NCBI RefSeq assembly: GCF_018373095.1
Contig: NZ_JAHAHT010000003.1
Coordinates: forward strand, 1-51,083
Direction of reading: 5' to 3'
Source: Haemophilus parahaemolyticus
GTDB lineage: Bacteria > Pseudomonadota > Gammaproteobacteria > Enterobacterales > Pasteurellaceae
DNA length: 51,083 nt
How positions within the stretch are numbered: the first letter of the stretch is position 1; every line of letters starts with the position of its first letter. The translations under genes and the position numbers were made by a program. Shown piece by piece: positions 40,950 to 49,708 of this stretch. A model generated the notes under the pieces. That model was not told where the DNA came from. It searched no databases and saw nothing but the letters and a program-made list of their open reading frames with translations.

Positions 40950-41621
40950 ATGAGAATTTTACTAATTGAGGACGATAGCCTCATCGGTAATGGTTTACAG
41001 ATTGGCTTAACCCAGCTTGGCTTTGCGGTGGATTGGTTTACTGATGGCAAAACTGGGCTGGATGCACTGACTTCCGCACCTTACGATGCCGTGGTGCTCG
41101 ATCTGACCTTGCCCAAATTAGATGGCTTGGACGTACTTCAACAATGGCGAGCGAACAATCAAGATGTTCCCGTGCTGATTTTAACCGCTCGCGACACTTT
41201 GGATGAACGCGTAAAAGGTTTGCAACATGGGGCGGATGATTATCTCTGCAAACCTTTTGCGTTGGCGGAAGTGGCGGCTCGTTTGCAGGCGTTAATTCGT
41301 CGCCGTTATGGGCATCACAACCCAGTGATTGAACACGCGGGTGTCAAACTCGATCCAAATCAACGCACCGTTTCACTTAACGAGCAAGCGATTCCTCTTA
41401 CCACGCGCGAATATAAATTACTGGAGCTTTTTATGCTCAATAAAGATCGCGTGCTCTCACGTGCTGTGATTGAAGAAAAACTCTCGTCTTGGGATGAAGA
41501 AATCAGCAGCAGTGCTTTAGATGTGCATATTTACAATCTTCGCCAAAAGCTTGGTAAGCAGTTTATCCGCACCGTACACGGCGTGGGATACGCCTTAGGG
41601 CAAGCATCGGTACAGCCGTAA
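40950..41621 (+). CDS. qseB: OmpR-family response regulator QseB
   Basis: Two-component regulator, 223 residues. Receiver domain with acidic pocket D7-D8, phospho-acceptor D51 in VVLDLTLPKLDG and conserved lysine in YLCKPFALAE; winged-helix output domain with SALDVHIYNLRQKLG and VHGVGYALG. An upstream open extension through the ygiW end is ignored because MRILLIEDDS is the receiver start. Its kinase follows after ten bases. The ribosome binding site is weak. Confidence 0.9.
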   Translation: MRILLIEDDSLIGNGLQIGLTQLGFAVDWFTDGKTGLDALTSAPYDAVVLDLTLPKLDGLDVLQQWRANNQDVPVLILTARDTLDERVKGLQHGADDYLCKPFALAEVAARLQALIRRRYGHHNPVIEHAGVKLDPNQRTVSLNEQAIPLTTREYKLLELFMLNKDRVLSRAVIEEKLSSWDEEISSSALDVHIYNLRQKLGKQFIRTVHGVGYALGQASVQP

Positions 41622-41631
41622 GTGGTCGAAA

Positions 41632-42987
41632 ATGGAAAATAAACGCTTAACGCTCCGTCTCATTTCTGTCCTTTCTCTTACTGCACTTTTCGTTTGGCTT
41701 ATTTCCACGACTGTTGCGTGGTGGCAAGTGCGAAATGAAGTGAATGACGTGTTTGATGCCCAGCAAATTCTGTTTGCTGAGCGACTCGCCAACTCTGATT
41801 TAAGCTATATCCTGCTTGAACACGCTAAAGATAGAAACAAAATCCAAACCCATTCGTTTAAGAAAAATTATGACGATGATGCTCTTGCCTTTGCGATTTT
41901 TTCCAAACAAGGCAAGCGGCTTCTGACCGATGGACGCAATGGCGATAATTTTGTGTTCGATAACGAAATCGGCTTCGCCAAAGGCTATATGCTTAATGAT
42001 GACGATGAATGGCGGATTTTCTGGCAGCCTGTGGCAAATGGCGATCTGATTATCGCCGTTGGGCAAGAGCTGGAATATCGCGAAGAGTTGATTAACGAAA
42101 TGATTTTCGGGCAGATGTGGATCTGGTTTGCTAGCCTGCCGATTTTAATTATTGTGCTTGCGTGGCTTATTCACAAAGAGTTGCAGCCAATTAAACGCTT
42201 AAGCCAAGAAGTGCAAAGCAGAAAATCGGGCGATGTCTCACTGCTCAATACACAATCTTTGCCTCTGGAAATTCTGCCACTGGTACAAAATTTAAACCAA
42301 TTTTTTGACCGCACTTCGGCAATGTTGCAACGCGAGCGCCGTTTTACGTCTGATGCCGCCCACGAATTGCGTACCCCTTTGGCAGCCCTTCGCATTCAAA
42401 CTGAAGTAGCACAGCTGGCGGGTGATAATGCCCAGCTTCGCGAGCAGGCTCTTTCCCATTTAATCCAAGGGATTGACCGTGCATCACAGCTTATCGAGCA
42501 ACTGCTGACGCTTTCTAAGCTGGATAATTTGCAAGAGTTGAAAGAAATTCAACCGCTTGATTGGGAAGGCATTATCCAATCGCTGATTGCCGAACGCTAT
42601 TTTGTGGCGGAAAAACGCCACATATCGCTGGCTTTTGAAAAAGAAGCCGAACCCAAAGCGAAACAAGGACAGCCACTTTTAATTTCCTTAATGATCAGAA
42701 ACCTAATCGATAATGCGATTAAATATTGCCCTGAAGGTGCAAACATCTCAGTAAAAATGACCGCTTGTCAAATTATTGTGGAAGACAACGGTGGCGGCGT
42801 TGAGCCTGACGATTTGAAAAAACTCGGGCAACGTTTCTACCGTCCCGCAGGACAAAATGAAAAAGGCAGTGGCTTAGGGCTTTCAATTGTGATGCGAATT
42901 GCGGAATTACACGGGTTGAAAGTGCGGTTGGAAAATGTGATGGAGAATAATAGAAGAATTGGATTGCGGGTGGTGATTTTAGTTTAA
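41632..42987 (+). CDS. qseC: Sensor histidine kinase QseC
   Basis: Membrane kinase partner of QseB, 451 residues. Two membrane helices (about 10-30 and 161-181) bracket a periplasmic sensor domain. The phospho-acceptor is H244 in SDAAHELRTPLAAL, with N box NLIDNAIKYCPEG, and G boxes in VEDNGGGVEP and GSGLGLSIV. Together with ygiW-qseB this is the QseBC system. One H. influenzae type uptake core (AAGTGCGGT, 42920-42928) lies near the end. Confidence 0.9.
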   Translation: MENKRLTLRLISVLSLTALFVWLISTTVAWWQVRNEVNDVFDAQQILFAERLANSDLSYILLEHAKDRNKIQTHSFKKNYDDDALAFAIFSKQGKRLLTDGRNGDNFVFDNEIGFAKGYMLNDDDEWRIFWQPVANGDLIIAVGQELEYREELINEMIFGQMWIWFASLPILIIVLAWLIHKELQPIKRLSQEVQSRKSGDVSLLNTQSLPLEILPLVQNLNQFFDRTSAMLQRERRFTSDAAHELRTPLAALRIQTEVAQLAGDNAQLREQALSHLIQGIDRASQLIEQLLTLSKLDNLQELKEIQPLDWEGIIQSLIAERYFVAEKRHISLAFEKEAEPKAKQGQPLLISLMIRNLIDNAIKYCPEGANISVKMTACQIIVEDNGGGVEPDDLKKLGQRFYRPAGQNEKGSGLGLSIVMRIAELHGLKVRLENVMENNRRIGLRVVILV

Positions 42988-43010
42988 TTAAAAAGTGTTG
43001 GTAAAGATAA

Positions 43011-43080
43011 AGAAGATCAAACCCAATCTGACAGTCTCCCGTTTAAAAACTCGAGTCTGTCAGATTAAGTCTGATCTTCT
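43011..43080. terminator. Nested inverted repeat between convergent qseC and obgE
   Basis: The outer arms AGAAGATCA (43011-43019) and TGATCTTCT (43072-43080) enclose inner arms AATCTGACAG (43025-43034) and CTGTCAGATT (43057-43066). Six-base internal loops (about 43019-43024, 43067-43072) separate them. There is no strong T-run, but the location suggests a shared terminator or RNA-stabilising structure. Confidence 0.6.
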
Positions 43081-43085
43081 ACATA

Positions 43086-44261
43086 TTAGCGGGTATAAAC
43101 GAACTCGACACCTTCTTCATCTTCTTCCGACCAATCATCGTCGAAGTCATCCCAGTCATCTTCTTCGATTGCATTTTGTATTGCTTCTTGGTGATAGTCG
43201 TCCCATTTGAATTTCACTTCATCGGCTTCTTTATTTTCTTCTTCCACTTCACGTGGGTTCGCTTCAATAAAGTCCATAATGTCGTGCGTCAATGCTGGCA
43301 CGCCTTGCCCTGTTGCAGCGGAAATCAGGTAGTAATCTCCTTCCCATCCTAAGCGTGCAACGATCTCTTTGGCACACTCTTGAGCCTCTTCTTCGCTCAT
43401 CGTGTCGATTTTATTAAACACTAGCCAAGTCGGTTTTTCTGCTAATTTTTCGCTGTATTTGAACAATTCACTTTCTATAATTGCCACGTTATCCGCTGGA
43501 TCACTTTCATCAATTGGCATAATATCCACTAAGTGAATTAAAATGCGGCAACGCTCCAAGTGTTTTAAGAAACGAATACCTAAGCCCGCACCATCAGCTG
43601 CTCCTTCAATTAAACCTGGAATATCTGCCACCACAAAGCTGCGGTCTGATCCCACTCGTGCCACGCCTAAACTTGGCACAAGAGTAGTAAATGGATAATC
43701 TGCCACTTTCGGTTTTGCTGCTGACACGCTACGAATAAAGGTTGATTTTCCTGCATTAGGTAAACCGAGCATACCCACATCAGCTAAGAGCATTAATTCA
43801 AGCAATAAATCGCGTTTTTCCCCTGGTGTGCCGTTGGTTTTTTGGCGTGGAGCTCGGTTCACGGAAGATTTAAAACGAGTATTACCTAAGCCGTGATAGC
43901 CACCTTTTGCCACCAACATTTTCATTCCGTGTTTAGTTAAATCACCAATGACTTCTTGGGTGTCATTGTCAATCGCACGGGTGCCGACTGGTACGCGTAA
44001 TGTGATGTCGTTACCACGATGTCCAGTACAGCCTGCACTGCGTCCATTCTCTCCACGCCCTGCGGCATAGCGTTTTTCAAAGCGATAGTCGATAAGAGTA
44101 TTTAAGTTTTCGTCTGCGATTAAATAAACATCACCGCCATCGCCACCATCTCCCCCGTCAGGCCCACCTTTTGGGATATATTTTTCACGGCGGAAGCTTA
44201 CACAGCCATTACCGCCATCACCTGCTTCAATGCGAATCAGGGCTTCATCAATAGATTTCAT
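43086..44261 (-). CDS. obgE: GTPase ObgE/CgtA
   Basis: Essential GTPase in 50S assembly and stringent response. 391 residues: glycine-rich Obg fold (GGDGGDGGDVYLIAD, GENGRSAGCTGHRG), G domain with Walker A GLPNAGKST and switch II DIPGLIEGAADGAGLG, NKID, and an acidic C-terminal tail (about 355-385). AAGGAACAAA lies upstream. argS is upstream on the same strand across a repeat element. Confidence 0.96.
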   Translation of the reverse strand: MKSIDEALIRIEAGDGGNGCVSFRREKYIPKGGPDGGDGGDGGDVYLIADENLNTLIDYRFEKRYAAGRGENGRSAGCTGHRGNDITLRVPVGTRAIDNDTQEVIGDLTKHGMKMLVAKGGYHGLGNTRFKSSVNRAPRQKTNGTPGEKRDLLLELMLLADVGMLGLPNAGKSTFIRSVSAAKPKVADYPFTTLVPSLGVARVGSDRSFVVADIPGLIEGAADGAGLGIRFLKHLERCRILIHLVDIMPIDESDPADNVAIIESELFKYSEKLAEKPTWLVFNKIDTMSEEEAQECAKEIVARLGWEGDYYLISAATGQGVPALTHDIMDFIEANPREVEEENKEADEVKFKWDDYHQEAIQNAIEEDDWDDFDDDWSEEDEEGVEFVYTR

Positions 44262-44277
44262 TTTTGTTCCTTATTTT

Positions 44278-44400
44278 AGCTCCCCTCTTTAGAAAAGAGG
44301 GGCTGGGGGAGATTTGATAAGCGGTCTTTTTTGACCTATTTTTTGCAAATTGAGATCGCTGAAATCTCCCCTACCCCCTCTTTGCAAAAGAGAGGGATCT
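44278..44400. repeat. Compound palindromic element between argS and obgE
   Basis: Two C/T-G/A hairpins, CCCCTCTTT-AGA-AAAGAGGGG (44282-44302) and CCCTCTTTGC/AAAAGAGAGGG (44376-44396), flank inverted arms GGGGAGATTT (44306-44315) and AAATCTCCCC (44362-44371). The centre holds an AAGCGGTC uptake core and a TTTTTTGCAAAT segment. The whole can fold as one 120-base cruciform. Layout resembles a repetitive extragenic palindromic or MITE-like unit; a partial look-alike lies at 6794-6827. Confidence 0.65.
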
Positions 44401-44404
44401 ATCA

Positions 44405-46132
44405 TTACATTTTCTCTACAGTCTTAATCCCTAACAGATCTAAACCTTGTTTCAATGTTTTTGCGGTTAATGCCGCCAAACGTAAACGGCTATTTTTCAC
44501 ACTTTCTTCTGCATTCAAAATTGGGCAAGCCTCGTAGAAGCTCGAAAATGTGCCCGCTAATTCGTATAAGTATTGGCAAAGAATATGCGGCATACCGTCT
44601 TTTGCTACGCCATTTAAAGCTTCTTCAAATTGCAATAATTTCACTGCCAGTGCACGCTCTTTATCTTCGGTTAATACGATGTCGCCAGTTAATTGGTCTG
44701 CATCAATGCCACTGCGTGCGAAAATCGAACGAATACGGGTGTAAGCGTATTGCATATAAGGTGCGGTGTTACCCTCAAAGGTCAGCATATTGTCCCAATC
44801 GAACACATAATCGGTGGTACGGTTTTTCGAGAGATCTGAGTATTTCACCGAGCCAATTGCTACCGCTTCCACCACCGCTGCTTTTTCTTCAGAGGTGAGT
44901 TCTTGGCTACGTTCTGAGATGAGTTTATCTGCACGTTCTACCGCTTCATCAAGCAAATCTTTCAGTTTCACTGTGCCACCTGAACGGGTTTTGAACGGCT
45001 TACCATCTTTGCCCAACATCATACCGAAAAATGGGTGTTCAAAGCTGAAAGAGTCTGGTACATAGCCCGCTTTACGGGTAATTAACCAAGCTTGTTGCAT
45101 ATGTTGTGCTTGACGGCTATCTGAGAATACTAAAGCACGATCTGCTTTTAAAGTTTCATAACGATATTTTGCTGCAGCCACATCAGTAGTCGTGTATAAG
45201 AAACCGCCATCTTTTTTCTGCACGATAACGCCCATTGGATCGCCATCTTTATTTTTGAACTCAGAAAGGAAAACGACTAAAGCGCCATCATCTTCTACTG
45301 CCAATCCTTTTGCTTTTAAATCCGCCACAATTTCTGGCAACATTGGATTGTAAAGGCTTTCGCCCATCACATCTTTTTCGGTTAAAGTTACGTTCAAGCG
45401 GTCGTAATTTTCTTGGTTGTGGTGCATTGTAATATCAACCAATTTTTTCCACATTGTGCGGCAATATTCATCGCCACCTTGCAGTTTCACCACATAATTA
45501 CGTGCTTTTTCTGCGAATGCTTCATCACTATCGTAATGCTCTTTAGCCGCACGGTAGAAAGCTTCAAGGTCGCTTAACTCCATTGCTGTTGCATTTTCAT
45601 TTTCCATTTTTTCAAGGTAAGCGATAAGCATACCGAACTGGGTTCCCCAGTCGCCAACGTGGTTAGCACGGATCACTTTATTGCCTAAAAACTCAAGAGT
45701 ACGCACCACCGCATCGCCAATAATGGTCGAACGCAAATGCCCAACGTGCATCTCTTTCGCCACGTTTGGAGAAGAGTAATCGATGACAATCGTTTGTGGA
45801 TTTGCGGTTTGAATGCCAAAATTAACCGCTTGTAAGGCTAAATTAGCGTTCTTTGCTAACCAATCTTTATTTAAGAAAATATTGATAAAGCCTGGACCCG
45901 CAATTTCTAATTTTTCAGCGATACCGTCTAAGTTCACATTAGCCAAAATTTTTTGAGCAAAATCACGCGGGTTCATTCCTAATTTTTTTGCCGCCCCCAT
46001 CGCACCATTCGCTTGATAATCACCAAACTCTGGCTTGCCTGATTGACGCACTAACGGCTCAACGTTTTCTTCTGCCCCTGCAAGAACCATTGCTTGCTTA
46101 ATTTTATCTGATAAAATTTGTTGAATATTCAC
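44405..46132 (-). CDS. argS: Arginyl-tRNA synthetase
   Basis: Class I aminoacyl-tRNA synthetase, 575 residues (E. coli 577). N-terminal Add-1 domain, then the HIGH motif as HVGHLRSTIIGD near residue 131 preceded by VIDYSSPNVAKEM, the ArgRS-specific TRSGGTVKL region replacing KMSKS, and the DALR anticodon-binding domain at the C-terminus. The start ATG is 30 bases from the divergent yecM start. Confidence 0.96.
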   Translation of the reverse strand: MNIQQILSDKIKQAMVLAGAEENVEPLVRQSGKPEFGDYQANGAMGAAKKLGMNPRDFAQKILANVNLDGIAEKLEIAGPGFINIFLNKDWLAKNANLALQAVNFGIQTANPQTIVIDYSSPNVAKEMHVGHLRSTIIGDAVVRTLEFLGNKVIRANHVGDWGTQFGMLIAYLEKMENENATAMELSDLEAFYRAAKEHYDSDEAFAEKARNYVVKLQGGDEYCRTMWKKLVDITMHHNQENYDRLNVTLTEKDVMGESLYNPMLPEIVADLKAKGLAVEDDGALVVFLSEFKNKDGDPMGVIVQKKDGGFLYTTTDVAAAKYRYETLKADRALVFSDSRQAQHMQQAWLITRKAGYVPDSFSFEHPFFGMMLGKDGKPFKTRSGGTVKLKDLLDEAVERADKLISERSQELTSEEKAAVVEAVAIGSVKYSDLSKNRTTDYVFDWDNMLTFEGNTAPYMQYAYTRIRSIFARSGIDADQLTGDIVLTEDKERALAVKLLQFEEALNGVAKDGMPHILCQYLYELAGTFSSFYEACPILNAEESVKNSRLRLAALTAKTLKQGLDLLGIKTVEKM

Positions 46133-46162
46133 TTTTTAACCTATTGCATTTACATTCAAAAA

Positions 46163-46777
46163 ATGGACAAAATTATACCTGAAAACGCAAACTTTTACGA
46201 GAAAATGACCGCTTGTTTTGGTGATTTATCTCAATTCGAGCAAAAAATTCAGCAAATTGCAGAAATCGCAGGGATTGATCTCAGCAAATATGAAATCGAT
46301 CATCTTGCGGTTCGCATGAATACACTTGAAACTGCTAAAAAATGGCGAAATCTTTTGGTGGAAAATGTAAAGATTCTTAAAGAAAGTAAAGTTAATGGCC
46401 GCCCAATTGGACTGTTTGAGCTAACGCAAGTGGTTGATTTTTGTGGACAAAAAGTCAAAATCATAGAACTTCCCTTTCCTAAAGGCAAAATTTATCCACA
46501 AGAGGGATGGGAACATATTGAAGCTGTAATCCCTATGCAGCAAAGTGAAAACGTGGATTCTTGGATTGAACGTGTGCTAAAAATGTTTGCACTTAATGAG
46601 AATCCTAAACTTAATATTAAAATTAGCCAGCCTGAAGTGGAAGGTGAACAACTACCTAATCCGACCATTGCGATAAATGTAAAGAATGCAACTTTAGGTA
46701 ATCATTCTTGTCTAAAACTACATCCTTATGATATAAATAGTATCATTTGCTCAGAAATTATTTCTGATAAATTTTAG
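46163..46777 (+). CDS. yecM: YecM-like VOC family protein
   Basis: Conserved protein of unknown function, 204 residues, glyoxalase/VOC fold. YEIDHLAVRMNTLETAKKW and LPFPKGKIYPQEGWEHIEAVIP are the YecM signatures, with HLA and EHIEAV as metal-site-like segments. E. coli yecM also sits beside argS. The frame extends 15 codons upstream into argS; MDKIIPENANFYEKM is the likely start. No ribosome binding site is clear. Its end overlaps the TTG upstream of slyB. Confidence 0.82.
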   Translation: MDKIIPENANFYEKMTACFGDLSQFEQKIQQIAEIAGIDLSKYEIDHLAVRMNTLETAKKWRNLLVENVKILKESKVNGRPIGLFELTQVVDFCGQKVKIIELPFPKGKIYPQEGWEHIEAVIPMQQSENVDSWIERVLKMFALNENPKLNIKISQPEVEGEQLPNPTIAINVKNATLGNHSCLKLHPYDINSIICSEIISDKF

Positions 46778-46789
46778 TTGGGGTACAAT

Positions 46790-47254
46790 ATGAAAAAAAT
46801 TGGATTAGCAGCAGCTTTGTTTTCAAGCTTTTTAGTGGTTGGGTGTGGCAATTCTGATATTTATAGTGGGAGTGTTTATACCACTTCGCAAGTAAAGGAA
46901 GCTAGAGCGATCTCTTATGGAACGATTGTTTCTATTCGTGATGTAAAAATTCAAGGAGGTACAGAAGGGATTGCAGGTACTCTTGGTGGCGGTGTATTAG
47001 GTGGCATAGCAGCATCAGCTATTGGTGGAGGTAAAGGTCAGGCGATTGCAACAGCTGTAGGTGCTGTTGCAGGGGCAATGGCGGGTAGTACTATAGAAGA
47101 AAAAGCTACTCAGATTGCATCAATGGAAATTGTAATCCGTAAAGATGATGGAAAAGAAATTGCTGTAGTACAGAAAAAAGAAGCAGGATTTATACCAGGT
47201 AAAAGAGTTAGAATCGTAGGATCTAATTCTGACTTGAATGTTTCATTACTATAA
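46790..47254 (+). CDS. slyB: SlyB/Pcp family outer-membrane lipoprotein
   Basis: Lipoprotein of 154 residues. The lipobox VVGC places the lipid cysteine at about residue 19. The central glycine zipper (GTLGGGVLGGIAASAIGGGKGQ, about 66-87, then AVGAVAGAMAGS) and the C-terminal GKEIAVVQKKEAGFIPGKRVRIV are SlyB marks. Such proteins bind LPS/outer-membrane proteins under envelope stress. An upstream TTG is less plausible than this ATG. A related small gene follows after 28 bases. Confidence 0.9.
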   Translation: MKKIGLAAALFSSFLVVGCGNSDIYSGSVYTTSQVKEARAISYGTIVSIRDVKIQGGTEGIAGTLGGGVLGGIAASAIGGGKGQAIATAVGAVAGAMAGSTIEEKATQIASMEIVIRKDDGKEIAVVQKKEAGFIPGKRVRIVGSNSDLNVSLL

Positions 47255-47282
47255 TTTTAAATTCTAAAAGGTGTTATTAATA

Positions 47283-47558
47283 ATGAAAAAAATATCTTTA
47301 GCAGCATTAGCTTGTATAGCTCTTGTTGGTTGTACAGCGGAAATTTATTCAAATAAAGGCGATGCAACTGTTTTAAGTAGTAAAGACATTTCTAAAGATG
47401 TTGTTGAGTTAACAGTTAAAAAAGATAGCGGTGAGGTAGTTACTTTAATGCGCAAATATGATGCTCATGCAGCAGTAGGGGCAAGAATCAATTCAGCAGA
47501 TAAAGATAACCATCAAGATTCTGATTTAAATACTATTCGCCGTTACGAATTTAAATAA
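47283..47558 (+). CDS. Small lipoprotein, apparent SlyB relative lacking the glycine zipper
   Basis: 91-residue lipoprotein with lipobox LVGC (lipid cysteine about residue 17). After CTAEIYSNKGDAT it goes straight into VVELTVKKDSGEVVTLMRKYDAHAAVGARI, which lines up with the C-terminal MEIVIRKDDGKEIAVVQKKEAGFIPGKRV of the upstream slyB product, and ends with a shared SDLN. The zipper segment is missing, so it looks like a shortened tandem copy. AAAGGTG lies upstream. Function unknown; probably cotranscribed with slyB. Confidence 0.7.
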   Translation: MKKISLAALACIALVGCTAEIYSNKGDATVLSSKDISKDVVELTVKKDSGEVVTLMRKYDAHAAVGARINSADKDNHQDSDLNTIRRYEFK

Positions 47559-47563
47559 TCTTA

Positions 47564-47593
47564 AAAATAACCCAACAGTTGTTGGGTTATTTT
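47564..47593. terminator. Bidirectional terminator between the slyB-linked lipoprotein and ppa
   Basis: AAAATAACCCAAC pairs with GTTGGGTTATTTT around AGTT, with T-rich sequence on both strands outside the stem. Confidence 0.9.
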
Positions 47594-47616
47594 TATTTAG
47601 TCTCAGAAATTCAAGA

Positions 47617-48147
47617 TTAACGCTCGTTCCAACGTTTTATTGATTCGCGAATCACTTCTTTCGCTTCTTCTACATCGCCCCAGTGAGTTACTTTAGTGGA
47701 ACCTGGTTTTTTCAATGCTTTGTAGTTGTTGAAGTGGAACTCAATTTGTTTAATTAAGTTCGCTGGTAAATCTGCTAATGTATTGTACGCATTGCCTGTA
47801 TCGCGGTCATCTGCTGGTACGCACACAATTTTATCATCCACTTCGCCATCATCTACGAATTTCATTACCCCAATTACTTTCGCTTCAAGGAATACACCTG
47901 TTGCTAATGGTTGGCGAGTGATCAATAATACATCTAACTCGTCGCCATCTTCATCTAAAGTTTGTGGAATGAATCCATAGTTAGTTGGTTTTGCGAAGAT
48001 CGCAGGTTCAACACGGTCTAATTGGAATGCCGCTACTTTACGATTCCATTCGATTTTGTGGCAGCTGCCTTCAGGAATTTCGTTTACTACATTGATAATA
48101 CCAGCGTCTACATCGCCTGGTGTTAAAATTTGATTAAAATCAGCCAT
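47617..48147 (-). CDS. ppa: Inorganic pyrophosphatase
   Basis: Hydrolyses pyrophosphate; soluble family I enzyme of 176 residues (E. coli 176). Active-site elements: EIPEGSCHKIEWN, YGFIPQTLDEDGDELDVLLI with the metal-binding aspartates in DEDGDELD, and VPADDRD. Ribosome binding site AGGATTTTTCA region. Stands alone. Confidence 0.97.
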   Translation of the reverse strand: MADFNQILTPGDVDAGIINVVNEIPEGSCHKIEWNRKVAAFQLDRVEPAIFAKPTNYGFIPQTLDEDGDELDVLLITRQPLATGVFLEAKVIGVMKFVDDGEVDDKIVCVPADDRDTGNAYNTLADLPANLIKQIEFHFNNYKALKKPGSTKVTHWGDVEEAKEVIRESIKRWNER

Positions 48148-48261
48148 TGAAAAATCCTCATTGGTTGGGTTAAAAAACTGAAAAAGTATAGCAGCTTTTA
48201 TAAACCTTACCAGTAGAATTCTATTTTTAGTGTAAAATAACTTAGTTATTCATGTACAAAA

Positions 48262-48286
48262 AAAGATGGGATTGTAACCCATCTTT
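48262..48286 (-). terminator. Terminator of htrA
   Basis: AAAGATGGG and CCCATCTTT enclose ATTGTAA; on the minus strand the stem is followed by TTTTTTTG. It lies seven bases beyond the htrA stop. Confidence 0.88.
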
Positions 48287-48292
48287 AATTCT

Positions 48293-49708
48293 TTACTGAA
48301 CTATCAAGAAGAAATTTGCCCCATCACGTACGATATTTAAATAAACCACTGATGGTTTTTCGCCTAATACTTTGCGTAATTCACTTACATTTTCAACACG
48401 ATGACGGTTTACTCCTATGATTAAATCGCCTTTTTTCAATCCACGAGCCTCCGCTAATGAGCCTTTTTCAACTTTAGTAATTGAAACGCCTTTCACTCCT
48501 TTTTCATCTTGATTAGTATATTCCACACCTTTCAATTCTGGCAATAAATCTATGACTGAACCTGTGCTACCAATTTCTGATTGAAGAGTTACTTTCGCTT
48601 TTGCCGTTTTTCCATCGCGTAAGTAGGTTAACTCAATATCTTTGCCTACACCAGAGGTTGCAATTTTTGCACGTAATTCACTAAAGCTATGCAATTTTTG
48701 ACCATTTAATTCGGTAATCACATCCCCAGCTTTTAAACCAGCTTTTGCGGCTGCTGATTCTGGGAATACTTCGCTGATAAATGCCCCTTGTTGAGCATCT
48801 ACGCCAAATTCTTTCGCTAAATCTGCATTCAGCTCACCACCTTTAATACCAAGCATCCCACGTTTTACGTCCCCAAATTCGATGATTTGTTGCACAAGAT
48901 TGTTCACCATATTTGATGGAATAGCGAATGCAATACCCGCATTGCCACCACTTGGCGAGATGATTGCCGTATTAATACCAATTAACTCACCTTTTAGGTT
49001 GATTAACGGACCACCAGAGTTACCTTGGTTCACAGCCGCATCAGTTTGAATATAGTTTTGATAACCTTCATCTGCATCGCCAGTTGAGCGACTTAATGCT
49101 GAGATGATTCCTGAAGTTACGGTTTGACCTAAACCAAATGGATTACCAATTGCCACGCTAAAATCGCCCACACGTAATTTATCTGAGTCAGCAAATTTTA
49201 ATGCCGTTAAGTTTTTCGGATTTTCAATTTGGACTAACGCCACGTCAGACTGCGGATCTGCACCTACCAATTTTGCTTTAAACTCTCGACCATCATCTAA
49301 TTGAATGGTGATTTTATCCGCATCTTTGATCACGTGATTGTTAGTAATGACATAACCTTTTTCTGCGTTAATAATCACGCCAGAACCTAAACCACGAAAT
49401 TGGCGAGGGTGCGCATCTTGTCCACCAAAACGGTTACCAAACATATCACCAAAGAAGAATTGAAATTCATCAGGCAAATCACGCATACTGTTACGACCTT
49501 GCGTCTCTTTTGCTTTACCTTCTACTGAGATGCTTACCACTGCTGGGCGAACTTTATCTAACATATCAGCTAGTGATGACGTTGCTGGGTTGTTTTGACC
49601 AGACACTGCTGAAATAAATGGAATGTTAATTTCCGCTTTGACTGGCATTGTAGCTATACCTAAAGCTAAAATGGATGCTGCGATAAGGGATTTTTTCATT
49701 GTTTTCAT
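48293..49708 (-). CDS. htrA: Periplasmic serine endoprotease, HtrA/DegP-DegQ family
   Basis: Protease-chaperone for misfolded envelope proteins. 471 residues: signal peptide with cleavage after VKA (residue 25); trypsin-like domain with the triad H125 (TNNHV), D155 (SDVAL) and S231 (GNSGGP); a FFFGDMF loop segment; and two PDZ domains (about 280-370 and 385-470). Length is nearer DegP (474) than DegQ (455), but either name fits. Two ATGs three codons apart are possible; AGGAAAC is better placed for the first. Confidence 0.93.
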   Translation of the reverse strand: MKTMKKSLIAASILALGIATMPVKAEINIPFISAVSGQNNPATSSLADMLDKVRPAVVSISVEGKAKETQGRNSMRDLPDEFQFFFGDMFGNRFGGQDAHPRQFRGLGSGVIINAEKGYVITNNHVIKDADKITIQLDDGREFKAKLVGADPQSDVALVQIENPKNLTALKFADSDKLRVGDFSVAIGNPFGLGQTVTSGIISALSRSTGDADEGYQNYIQTDAAVNQGNSGGPLINLKGELIGINTAIISPSGGNAGIAFAIPSNMVNNLVQQIIEFGDVKRGMLGIKGGELNADLAKEFGVDAQQGAFISEVFPESAAAKAGLKAGDVITELNGQKLHSFSELRAKIATSGVGKDIELTYLRDGKTAKAKVTLQSEIGSTGSVIDLLPELKGVEYTNQDEKGVKGVSITKVEKGSLAEARGLKKGDLIIGVNRHRVENVSELRKVLGEKPSVVYLNIVRDGANFFLIVQ

